Assembly: GCA_951394045.1 (NCBI GenBank)
Contig: OX595986.1
Span: forward strand, 434,001 to 498,000
Length of the DNA: 64,000 nucleotides
Direction of reading: 5' to 3'
DNA from: Nitzschia sp. DOCU1
Taxonomy: Eukaryota > Bacillariophyta > Bacillariophyceae > Bacillariales > Bacillariaceae
A program made the translations under genes and the position numbers. A model generated the notes under the pieces. It was not told the DNA's origin and searched no databases. It was given only the letters and a program-made list of their open reading frames with translations. Shown one piece after another: positions 1 through 8,551 of this stretch; position 1 is the first letter of the stretch, and the number at the start of each line of letters is the position of its first letter.

Positions 1-24
1 TTAGATACACTGTTAGGTTGTATT

Positions 25-771
25 CTAAAAAGGAATAAGCTTCAAGGTACCATCGACTAGAAGAAGCTCATTGCAGTCAATGGCCGGCTTCGCAGTCCAC
101 CTCTTTGATCTTGGCGAAAGAGAGTAGTTTTGGATCTCCTTGGCACCGTAGGGAGCCTCACCACTATCCCTGCCTCTGCTAGGATGTTCGGTGAAGTTAG
201 ATGTTTCACCGATAAAATTGGTGACTTCATCGAGAAACTTGGCAAGCTCAATCTTTTGGTTGGCAGCGCCACAGGGGCTGGAAAAATGTGGCAGCCGCCT
301 TCGTGACTGGAGAGTGCTCAGATCATCGCGGCTTCCCTTACGAATGGGGAACTTGGGTGCGCTAAGGCTTGCAAGAATCTTCACCTCACCTCGATTTTCT
401 TGCGTCAGATTGAGGTTCTTGGATATCATACTTGATGCAATCTCGGCACCAAACAAGGACTTGAAGCGGCTCGGCAGTTCCGGCGTCGCCATCGTCTTCC
501 GTTGGTGCAGAGATCTTTTGAGGGAAGGCTTTCGCAAATCGTCCTGGCTGTCTATCCGAGTAGGCAGGCTGGGAAGTTTAAACTCAACGTTTTCCGACTG
601 AAACTTCGGCCCGGACTTCATGCATTTGCCTTGCGAACGCACTGGCGTTGCAGGGCAAGAAAATTCGGTTGTGTGATCTGAGACCCTGAGGGCATCATCT
701 CTTACAATTACAAAGCGCTCAGCTCCTGTTGCCGCTTGGAGGTGGAGGAAGTAAGAGTCAAAGAGTGCCAT
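25..771 (-). CDS. Unknown diatom protein, SQDDL/SRDDL family, copy 1 (248 aa)
   Basis: Intronless ORF starting at an ATG. I do not recognise a known family. It is clearly paralogous to the next gene (1551-2228, same strand): both begin MAL.D.YF.HLQ..TGAE.FV followed by RDDA, and share SRFKS.FGAEIA and KFPIRKGSRDDL further on. An S-Q-D-D-L motif followed by basic residues (near residue 75) recurs as S-R-D-D-L (near residue 145), so each protein carries the motif twice. The chain is hydrophilic with many Arg, Lys and Ser, and has no signal peptide or membrane segment. I infer a soluble regulatory or scaffold protein whose RxxS-type sites could be phosphorylated; no enzymatic motif is visible. 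Its C-terminal tail (ELLLVDGTLKLIPF) is absent from the paralog. Confidence 0.7.
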   Translation of the reverse strand: MALFDSYFLHLQAATGAERFVIVRDDALRVSDHTTEFSCPATPVRSQGKCMKSGPKFQSENVEFKLPSLPTRIDSQDDLRKPSLKRSLHQRKTMATPELPSRFKSLFGAEIASSMISKNLNLTQENRGEVKILASLSAPKFPIRKGSRDDLSTLQSRRRLPHFSSPCGAANQKIELAKFLDEVTNFIGETSNFTEHPSRGRDSGEAPYGAKEIQNYSLSPRSKRWTAKPAIDCNELLLVDGTLKLIPF

Positions 772-1550
772 GATGATTTGTTTAATGTCAATGATATTTT
801 GTGGCTACACCACCGAACAAAACAATTGATACTTATCGCCAGCGATGGACATCAATCATCCGGGATGCGTTTTTTTCGACTTTCTCCATTTCTGAGTTGT
901 CGGGAAATCCTCATCGCACTCAGAAGGCGGAGAATATTCCCGAAAGATATCCCGACATAAAAGGGCTATTGAAACTGTTGGAACTCATGAGAAGCCGCTG
1001 AAAATGCCAGTATCGGAGTTAATTAAAAGGAGCGCTTGTACCTAGTACTGATTGTCGTATGCCGGACTATGACTGAGTCATAATGATATCCACATGTAGT
1101 GCAATGGCAATAATTCGGTATTGACTGTTTTTCTCGCAGGCACCTAACACCATTTTTGCTTTGGGCGAGTGGCTTGATTGGCCTATCTGCAGTTTCGAGA
1201 GACTACTATACCGGTTTTCGTCCTTGGGTACGTCGTTTTGCTACAGGTAGATGACGATGGAGTTATTCATAGCTACCGAACTACTGGTAGTAGACTGACG
1301 TAGCACTCCGGAGAAGTAGGAATCCGAAGTCTTGGCTATTACCTCTTGTTAAGCTGACATGGTACCTGGTAATAACTCTGCTGCATTCAAACTCTCATTA
1401 GGAGTGGTAGAGAGTGCTTACAATTTGTGGGGGTGTTGGTAAATATAACGGCACCACGTATTTTGCTTGTCTGTGACCTACAAACTTTCGAAGAGGATTT
1501 TAGCATTGTATCTATATGGTATTAGCAATATAGCGAGTAGAAGCATGGGT
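772..1550. other. Intergenic, no gene seen
   Basis: This holds the upstream region of copy 1 and the downstream region of copy 2 of the SQDDL family. Only short, unsupported reading frames are present. One TACCTGGTA site lies at 1363-1371. No RNA gene or repeat was recognised. Confidence 0.5.
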
Positions 1551-2228
1551 TTACATTCCCCAGTTGGTTGGTATTTCAAAGTCGCGAGTATCCGGTGATC
1601 CGTACGAGGAGAGGAAAGGAACATTGGCATGATCAACATCACTCAGTCTTCTACTCGAGACAGAAGCGTCATCCAAAACATTGGTTACTTCGTCCAAGAA
1701 GTTACGTAGCTCAAGCTTCTTGTTGCCTCCAGGCGATGTACCAAGTCTGCTCATCAAAGACGAAGACTTCAATGCGCACAAGTCGTCGCGACTACCTTTG
1801 CGTATGGGGAACTTGGGAGCTGCCAAGCTAGCCAAAGAGTTCAGTTCAATGCGATGCGTTTGATCCATACCTTTGCTGGAGTTCAGACGAGCAGCAATCT
1901 CGGCACCAAATACGGACTTGAATCGGCTATCGAGTTCTTCAGACGAGCCAATATACTTCCTTCGGTGATGTGATCGTTTTAAACCGATAGTACTAAGATC
2001 GTCTTGGCTTTCCAGTCGCAAAGGCGGGGCCGGGGGTTTCAGATCCTGGCTTTCTCCTCCAAACTTTTCCGGCGACTTCGAGTTGTACGACGAAGATCTC
2101 AGCGTCCGCCGTCTCTTCATGGTGGTGGATCCAGGCGAGGCTACTTGTGCATCATCTCGGATTAAGACGAAGTTTTCAGCGCCGGTCCGGTTTTGCAAAT
2201 GTGAAAAGTAATTGTCTAGAAGTGCCAT
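1551..2228 (-). CDS. Unknown diatom protein, SQDDL/SRDDL family, copy 2 (225 aa)
   Basis: Intronless, ATG start. It is the paralog of the gene at 25-771 in the same orientation, so this is a tandem duplication. Shared blocks, in order: the N-terminal MALLDNYFSHLQ..TGAENFV..RDDA segment, ESQDDL followed by LKRSHHRRK, SRFKSVFGAEIA, PKFPIRKGSRDDL, and LRNFLDEVTN near residue 170. The spacers between blocks diverge strongly, which suggests the blocks are functional contacts in an otherwise flexible chain. There is no signal peptide and no membrane segment. Function is unknown; a regulatory or adaptor role is only inference. Confidence 0.7.
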   Translation of the reverse strand: MALLDNYFSHLQNRTGAENFVLIRDDAQVASPGSTTMKRRRTLRSSSYNSKSPEKFGGESQDLKPPAPPLRLESQDDLSTIGLKRSHHRRKYIGSSEELDSRFKSVFGAEIAARLNSSKGMDQTHRIELNSLASLAAPKFPIRKGSRDDLCALKSSSLMSRLGTSPGGNKKLELRNFLDEVTNVLDDASVSSRRLSDVDHANVPFLSSYGSPDTRDFEIPTNWGM

Positions 2229-4244
2229 GGCGGAATGAACACGGGAGAGTTATGAGTTTGGAGCCCGCGAAAGTTGTGAGGGGCTCGACGAGGGCTTCGT
2301 CAAAGCCTGCGAGATACTCGGAAACACGGAAAGGAGCGACTGCACAAAAGGCCCCATGGATCTACGATTGCATCAAGATAAGGCGCGCGTTTGAACACCA
2401 ACCATCGGAGAAGGAGGACATTTTGGTCAGTGGACTGTACTTCAGTCTCAATATTTTTTCCGCGTTTGCGAACGTCAAAGAAACCCTTAAGAAGGGGAAA
2501 GAATGTCGTATCAAATACAGTATGAGAGCCGCGATTTGTATTTGAAACATTTAAGAGATTAGATCTCCAATATTTTTCCGCGTTTGCGAACGTCAAAGAA
2601 ACCCTTAAGAAGGGGAAAGAATGTCGTATCAAATACAGTATGAGAGCCGCGATTTGTATTTGAAACATTTAAGAGATTAGATCTCCATAAGGTCAAAACA
2701 GCCGCGGAAATATCATGACAAACGGGACAAGACAGAGGACGTGGAACTTTCGAAAAGCCTCGGGTAAAACGATATTTCCTTGACGAGAGCTTTTTTCTAC
2801 TTTCAGTCGATGGTGTGGCATCATCATGGATTAAGCCCCGCGATCGCCAGCAGGCAAGTAGAATAATCCGACTGCTTAGACGTCTGTTGCGAACCCAGTC
2901 ACACACCAGAACCCCGAAAAGATCACGATATGATTGACATTTTCAATTCAACAACGTCAAAATGGGGGCGCGATTGTAGACCTCAGCATGGGAAGATGTA
3001 TGAGATATGACCGAATACATACACTGCTAGCTATGTACCGATAGTCATAATAGCGGCTATCGTACGCCCCACAGTAGTCGAAGCTACTTGTACTCATACT
3101 ACTATTAAAGCACTACCGGTACTATAGATTTAACGTCAATTAATACACTAGTAATTTTCATCTGCCACCAGGGGTTCTTGATGTCTGCTAGCAGCACTCT
3201 CTAGAAGAAGAAAAGACACCACACCACAAACAACAAGCGGTGTTGGTGTTGCTGGCGAGGAGATAACTTTGTCCTCCTGCCACAAGTAAAACAATACAGC
3301 ATGGAGTTTTCGTGCCGCCGTCGTGAATTTTCAGCTGCACTAGCCTGCTGCTGCGGCAGGCAGCACGACGGCGGCACCATCGGCGTGGTACAGGTAGTGC
3401 TAGCGGCGCGGCGGCGCGGCTGCGCTGCTGGACGACAGCGATCATGAGGATGATCGACGAGTCTATTCGTGGTGGTCGTCCTCCTACTAGCGACGACGAA
3501 TAATCGTGGTGAGGGCTTGCTTGCTTCGTCCTCCCGCAGCCTCGTCTCAATTCATGATTCTTCAGGCTTGTGCTGGCCTGGTTCGTCGTGGACGACGAAG
3601 CAAGCAGTCCTCGTGGTGCTTCATGCTGATGGGGACTTCATTCGCCCCGCCGTTCGCATGACGATGATTGCTGTTCTGGCCTCCACACCACGATGATTTT
3701 CACAATAGCTATCATAAGATTGAGTCATCGAAAAGAGTTGCGTTTCGAGTCAGTAAAGGGGGGCAGCAGCGCTACAAACATTTTCATCAAGCACGTTCTT
3801 AGGAAGAGTAGGCAAAATAGCGAAATAACTCTCTGCGTGGGAGACGTGGTCGTCGTAGTTTCAGCGTCCTTTATCTGTCTAAAGTATGGATGTTCAATGG
3901 GCGTGTTAGCGTAAATAAGCCCTTCAATTCCCTCGGACGAGAAAGTGAGAAATCGGACTTCTTTTATCATATGCCTTGCATACCCACGTGTCCCCAAAAA
4001 AATGTCAAGGAGGCCAGAGCCACGTCGATGATCTGAATCATCGCTCGGTTGCCATTTTTCGAATTTACCTCCACGGAATCAACAGCCGCCCCGTCACTAT
4101 CGATGATGCATTCCCATTGCCCACCATTAAGTGTAGCTGTGTGAAAAGGCGAAAATCGCCTCTCCCCACAACATAATCCAGGCATTTACCTCAATCAAAT
4201 CAAACTTATCTTCGCTGTTAGGCTGAAGAAGTAACATCGAAACG
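2229..4244. other. Gene-poor 2 kb region with a tandem duplication
   Basis: No convincing gene. It contains the 118-119 bp tandem duplication (2449-2685, listed separately), a low-complexity stretch rich in CGTCG/CTGCTG runs at about 3190-3700 that produces spurious ORFs on both strands, and a TACCGGTA palindrome at 3114-3121. The last few hundred bases should hold the promoter of the gene at 4245. Confidence 0.5.
2449..2685. repeat. Two-copy tandem repeat, about 118 bp unit
   Basis: Copy 1 is 2449-2567 and copy 2 is 2568-2685. They look identical except for one T in a T-run (six versus five). Near-identity implies a very recent duplication. It lies in intergenic DNA; the short ORFs it generates on the minus strand are repeats of each other, not genes. 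Confidence 0.9.
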
Positions 4245-4859
4245 ATGAGCACAGAACCGCAATCAATTATTCACCAAGTACTACGATTGGAGCAACGGTT
4301 GCGAAAGGCAATTTCATCACGATATCAAAGGAGTCCTCGAAAGGTCAGAAATTCTATTGTTGAGACGGAGAGTGACCTCAGCGTGTCATTTGCTTCCCTG
4401 GGAAAGGAGCTGTGTTCGGATGAGTTTGTTCCTGAGGCAACAAACCTTTCTGAGTATAGCCAGCATTCGTCGGCTGAGCACAGCGAAGCGAGTCTGTGGA
4501 GTGTGGAATCATGCCAGACAATGGACCAAAATGAGCTCATGTCGGAAGTCATTATCCAGCCGACTGAAGGCGAATTGTCCTTTGTACATTTCTTCATCGA
4601 AGGTTCCGCCGTTTCAGAAGCGATTGACGAGCAGATGCGCCAACTGGAAAGTCGCCACCCACTATGCAAATTTGCGCGGATAGATGCCTCTCTAGCACCT
4701 TATATCGCACGTCGGCTGAACACTCCTACTGGCAAGCCCTCCGTGGTGGCACTGAAGAATGGCAAGTTGATGAACAGAATATGTAACTTCGATACCAAGG
4801 ACTGCTCGGAACTCCAAAATTGGATGTACACAGTAGAACTGATTCGTATGTTTCAATAA
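4245..4859 (+). CDS. Thioredoxin-fold, phosducin/TXNDC9-like protein A (204 aa)
   Basis: ATG start, intronless. The C-terminal half (about residues 100-204) has the pattern of the phosducin-like/TXNDC9 thioredoxin fold: FVHFF, then a conserved ID..M..L segment, CKFARIDA..APY (near 140-152), and PSVVALKNGKL.NRI (near 164-178). There is no CxxC, so no redox activity is expected; this fits the phosducin-like group, whose known members act as co-chaperones of the CCT chaperonin and of G-beta subunits. The N-terminus is specific to this local family: PQSIIHQ..RLEQ then a basic, Ser-rich linker. Two paralogs lie at 11065 (+) and 13646 (-). Binding partners are unknown. Confidence 0.75.
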   Translation: MSTEPQSIIHQVLRLEQRLRKAISSRYQRSPRKVRNSIVETESDLSVSFASLGKELCSDEFVPEATNLSEYSQHSSAEHSEASLWSVESCQTMDQNELMSEVIIQPTEGELSFVHFFIEGSAVSEAIDEQMRQLESRHPLCKFARIDASLAPYIARRLNTPTGKPSVVALKNGKLMNRICNFDTKDCSELQNWMYTVELIRMFQ

Positions 4860-5878
4860 ACAAAATTTGGTACTACTCGTACAAAGGCATCTACTCACAT
4901 GAAAAAGCTGCACTAGTAGCATCCGCCTTGCATGCATTGATTGTTCATTTTACCATCAATACCAAGCGGTCTAGCAGGAACTAATACCATTCCGGCGGCA
5001 TCATGGAGAAGTATCAATTAAGATGGCCCCTTGCTCCGTGTCGACGATAGCATCTAGTAAACTCCATCCTGGTGGTGATTGCTGCTGCCCGCCATGGATC
5101 CCAACAATCATCAGCATTTCGGCTAGCTATCGGCTGCTGATCATAGATATCGCCACGGCCAAGGAAGCTGGAGGTGGGCAGAAGGACGACGGCGACTACC
5201 GGTTGTTCGCGACCACCTCATCCGTTCCCCTGAGTCACTCACAGGACCATTCCACGTGGTATGGTGAAGGAAAGGAGCCGATGATGGACATACGTATTCC
5301 TATAACCAGGTTAAGAATCTACAGTAGGACGGAATTTTTGGAGTTGTTGGCCTTTTTTCTGGCGCGAAGTTCGCGCTGGGGATCGCCTTTCGCATTGGAA
5401 GCAGTTAGGGCATATGACACGTCCGAACAGCACCATGGAACGATGATGGCCAATGCCCGAATCAATGTGCGTCATTTGTTGTCACCATGCCGATCGCCAT
5501 ATCTAATTTTCTATTTTCGAACGAGAAGCGTTAAAATGTTAAATGAAGCCATCACTTTACATCGTCGCACCGTTGAATTCTGACCAATCATTGTGGGGTA
5601 CGCACTTTGGATTTAATGACGTACGTGCCCAGCACGGGAAAGAATTACCTGCTGAACCATCCATTTGCCAATTTGGCTCGACAAACGTCAGTGGAAGGCA
5701 GCGCTTGCTCTTTTTGGATACTCCTCTGCCATGTCTGCGGCAGCTTGAGCGGTAAAAAATCAGCCTATCGGATGCACCGGAAGCAGTTGACACCCATCAA
5801 CTGCCATCACACAAACCTTACGAAGTTAGCGATCGGTCGTTTGTTTTGCATTCTTTTTTATTAAAATACGCAGAGACC
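4860..5878. other. Intergenic, one doubtful ORF
   Basis: Apart from the weak ORF listed at 5023-5583, I see nothing recognisable. The final part should contain the promoter and 5' UTR of the plastid protein gene starting at 5879. Confidence 0.45.
5023..5583 (+). CDS. Doubtful ORF (186 aa)
   Basis: An open frame from an ATG at 5023. I recognise no domain, and the composition (Ser, Arg, Cys, His scattered, no conserved blocks) looks like non-coding sequence. No paralog is present in the window. It is kept only as a candidate because of its length; transcript evidence would decide. Confidence 0.15.
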   Translation: MAPCSVSTIASSKLHPGGDCCCPPWIPTIISISASYRLLIIDIATAKEAGGGQKDDGDYRLFATTSSVPLSHSQDHSTWYGEGKEPMMDIRIPITRLRIYSRTEFLELLAFFLARSSRWGSPFALEAVRAYDTSEQHHGTMMANARINVRHLLSPCRSPYLIFYFRTRSVKMLNEAITLHRRTVEF

Positions 5879-6841
5879 ATGAAGATCTTTAGTAGCACCG
5901 TTTTGGCTCTTGGCTTTGCCAGCACCGCCAGTGGATTCTTTGTTCAGAAGGCGCAGACTCCCACCGTCCTGCACTCGTCGTCGTACTTTGGCAACCCCGA
6001 CGAGCCTCCTCCTCAACCGACGGTTACGGCCGCCGCCTTTGCCAATCAGGCCGGAGCTGGTCAACTACGAACATCGGCTGGTCCTCGAGGAGGCAAGGTC
6101 GAGAATGTGTGGGATACTCTTTCTCCCATCACCGTTCAGGGAGGCTCTCTCCGAACGTGGTCGTTCACTACCCCCCACGTGGAACGAGTCCAGGTCTTGA
6201 TGAAGACCGAAGGGCGTCCTCTAAATGCCAATATCGAGCTTTGGCATGGTCCTGATAACACGCCACAAAAAGTGGCTGTGTACCTTGAAGACGGAAACTT
6301 GCGCCCCTTCAGCGCCGTCATCGAGACCCCGCGAGGCCACAACGCCGTCGCCATTTACAACACCGGTCACTTGGAATTTCCACTGTCCGCGTGTGTCGAG
6401 GCGGAATTGTCCGACGGCGGTGGTGCTGCCGGCCTCGGCGCCGCTACCAGGAGTCTGTCAGAGATGAGCACTTCCAAAATTGTCCAAGGAGGTGCCATTC
6501 ACACCATCCCCTTCGCCCCCGCTGTCGAAAGCGTGGCGCTGCTCCTCAAGACTGACGGCCGTCCGCTCAACGCTCGAATCGAGCTTTTGCAAGGCCCGAA
6601 CAACAACAAGCAAATCATGGAGATCTACACCGAAGATGGTCTGGAGCGTCCGTTCTATGCTGTCCTTGAGACCCCCGGAGTCGGCAACGTTGTTCGTGTT
6701 GTCAACACTGCCACTGTTGAATTCCCGTTGACAGCGTCTGTCGAACCGTATCTCGTCACACCAGGAGCTGAGGGATACGCGTCAGATTACGACCGCGGTT
6801 GGGACGAAAGTGCCAACAGCTTCTATTTCTTGAATCCTTAG
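5879..6841 (+). CDS. Plastid-targeted protein with two internal repeats (320 aa)
   Basis: The frame opens upstream at a TTG; I chose the ATG at 5879 because it starts a good signal peptide (MKIFSSTVLALGFASTASG followed by FF), whose Ala/Ser-Gly-Phe end resembles the diatom plastid ASAF cleavage motif. The mature part is two homologous units of about 95 residues. Each has a VQGG.(L/I)(R/H)T opening, an (M/L)KT(E/D)GRPLNA.IEL core, a GP(D/N)N block, an ED.L.RPF.AV(I/L)ETP block and an EFPL.A.VE end. The C-terminus reads NSFYFLNP. Beta-rich duplicated domains of this kind occur in algae, but I cannot name a function. Plastid location is inferred from the presequence. Confidence 0.8.
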   Translation: MKIFSSTVLALGFASTASGFFVQKAQTPTVLHSSSYFGNPDEPPPQPTVTAAAFANQAGAGQLRTSAGPRGGKVENVWDTLSPITVQGGSLRTWSFTTPHVERVQVLMKTEGRPLNANIELWHGPDNTPQKVAVYLEDGNLRPFSAVIETPRGHNAVAIYNTGHLEFPLSACVEAELSDGGGAAGLGAATRSLSEMSTSKIVQGGAIHTIPFAPAVESVALLLKTDGRPLNARIELLQGPNNNKQIMEIYTEDGLERPFYAVLETPGVGNVVRVVNTATVEFPLTASVEPYLVTPGAEGYASDYDRGWDESANSFYFLNP

Positions 6842-7446
6842 TGTGCCTTAACACTTGGGGACCCTCGGATCGAGACTGGCGGTCTCACTGAAGCCTAGGA
6901 TTCCAGCAGTTTACGGAAGGTCAACATCCGCTTGACGAGCCGAAATATATGTTGCTTAGAATCATAGCACTGTGCTGTACGGTAAAGCCTATAAAACGTT
7001 TTATTAAAATACAGATTATGCATGTTCAGTTGTCATGATCGTCCTCCTTTTTAACTCATTGAATTCGAAAGCGTTGCAGATGTGCCAAATTCGAAACAGA
7101 AGTGCCGGTACGAGAACGGGTAGTGAGTTAGATGCCGAAAACTGCCGATGAGAATAAGAAGTGATGGCTTGGGTGCGTACCCTTCGGATAAGAAGTGATG
7201 GCTCCTCAAACTGCCTCCACTTGGCATCGCAAGATTGGCGAGAATGACGAACAAAGAACCTTTTTCTTTGACTCCATCGACTACGGTCGCTGTCTTGTGA
7301 AATGAATCTTGCGAAGTCAAAGGACATGGCGAAGCCCAAAGCTTGCCTCCGACGACGACCACGGTTCTCGTCACAAAAGTGAGAAAGAAAGAAACAAACT
7401 ACACCTACAAACGCAACACCACAAGAACAAGCAAGATCTTATCAAC
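6842..7446. other. Intergenic, no gene seen
   Basis: This is the 3' flank of the two-repeat protein gene and the promoter of the SYLF gene. A short direct repeat (the motif gataagaagtgatggct at about 7150 and 7188) is visible. The ORFs on the minus strand here are unsupported. Confidence 0.45.
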
Positions 7447-8333
7447 ATGACAGACAAGCGCCCGAAACGGATCACTATGCCAGGCATGATCTATGATGTA
7501 AGTCCAAAATAACAACAGGGCTACTATGAGTGAGCAATTTGGGCAATGACTCAAAATTAATCTATTTTCCTTCCAAATGAAAGGCCAACCGGGTTCTTGA
7601 GTGGGTCTTGGATCCAAATACGGGTGGCGTGCATCCCGATCTATTCGGCCCATCTCTGTTGGGGATTGCCTTTATTAATATTGTCGAAGTCGGATTCGTC
7701 TTTAGCGGCAACGTTGGAACTGGAATTCTCATGGCTCGCAAGGACGATGGAAGCTGGTCCCCACCTTCCGCCTTGGGAGTGAGTGGAATTGGATGGGGAT
7801 TCATCATGGGCGCCTCCTTGAAAGAGATCGTATACCTCATTTACGACCCACAGACACTCAAGGCAATGTCAGGAGACGTAGGAGTCAAGCTTGGGGTTCA
7901 AACTGAGGCGTCTTTAGGAAACTGGGGCCGAACGGCAGAGATAACCGACATTTTGACCAACAAGGGAGTCGGTGTCAATATTGCGCTCTCGTATAGCCAA
8001 GGACTCTTTGGAGGAATATCCATCGAAGGTGCCGTGTGCAATCCGCGACCCAAGGTGAATGAAAAGTTCTACGGAAAGAAGGTCTCACCGAAGGAAATCC
8101 TATTCGAAGGCGCCGTCACTGTCCCCGAGGGCAATCACTTGATGCCAGAAGTTTACGCCAAGCTTGACAAGCTGTGCAGTGGAGTCGGCATTTACGAAGT
8201 GACCGAGGAAGAAAGGCGCAAAGTCGAAACCGTGCTCCCAGAAGCTGATGCCGATGGCGAGAGCCACCTCAAAGATGAAGAAGTGACATTTGTTGTTGTC
8301 GAAGACGAAGTTCGCAAGGCCAATGAAGAGTAA
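7447..8333 (+). CDS. SYLF-domain (Ysc84/DUF500) lipid-binding protein, 2 exons (266 aa)
   Basis: Exon 1 is 7447-7497 (MTDKRPKRITMPGMIYD). The intron is 7498-7583 (86 nt, GTAAGT...AAAG, phase 0). Exon 2 is 7584-8333. The joined frame reads ANRVLEWVLDPNTGG... and then the SYLF core: SLLGIAFINIVEVGFVFSG, GTGILMARKDDGSWSPPSA, GVSGIGWGFIMGAS, then a second half with GV.IALSYSQGLFGGISIEG. SYLF domains bind phosphoinositides and, in yeast Ysc84 and SH3YL1, act at actin/endocytic membranes; that role here is inferred from the family. The C-terminus is acidic (EADADGES...). The last codons and the stop lie in a 62-bp tandem duplication that copies them downstream. Confidence 0.85.
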
Positions 8334-8410
8334 ACGAGCAGATTCCATCATTTGTCGTTGTCGAAGACGAAGTTCGTAAGGCCAATCAAAAGTAAACGCG
8401 TAGATTTCAT
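8287..8410. repeat. 62-bp tandem duplication over the SYLF stop codon
   Basis: Unit 1 (8287-8348) contains the last 15 codons and stop of the SYLF gene; unit 2 (8349-8410) repeats it with about seven substitutions, including an intact downstream copy of the tail and its TAA. The second copy is now 3' UTR. Confidence 0.85.
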
Positions 8411-8551
8411 GTTCCTAGAATATCGTGTCAATGCGTAGCCAAGGCAACTGGAGCAATGACCCAGCCATCGTTCGTCGTCCTTAAGCAATGGAAAGATGTG
8501 GTCTGCTAACGTTATCTGCAAAGCACGGGTCCCCTTCCCATCCTGGATTTT

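Noticed and set aside
3188..3914. Several ORFs in a CGTCG/CTGCTG-rich stretch
   Set aside because: Low-complexity sequence opens frames on both strands; no conserved content.
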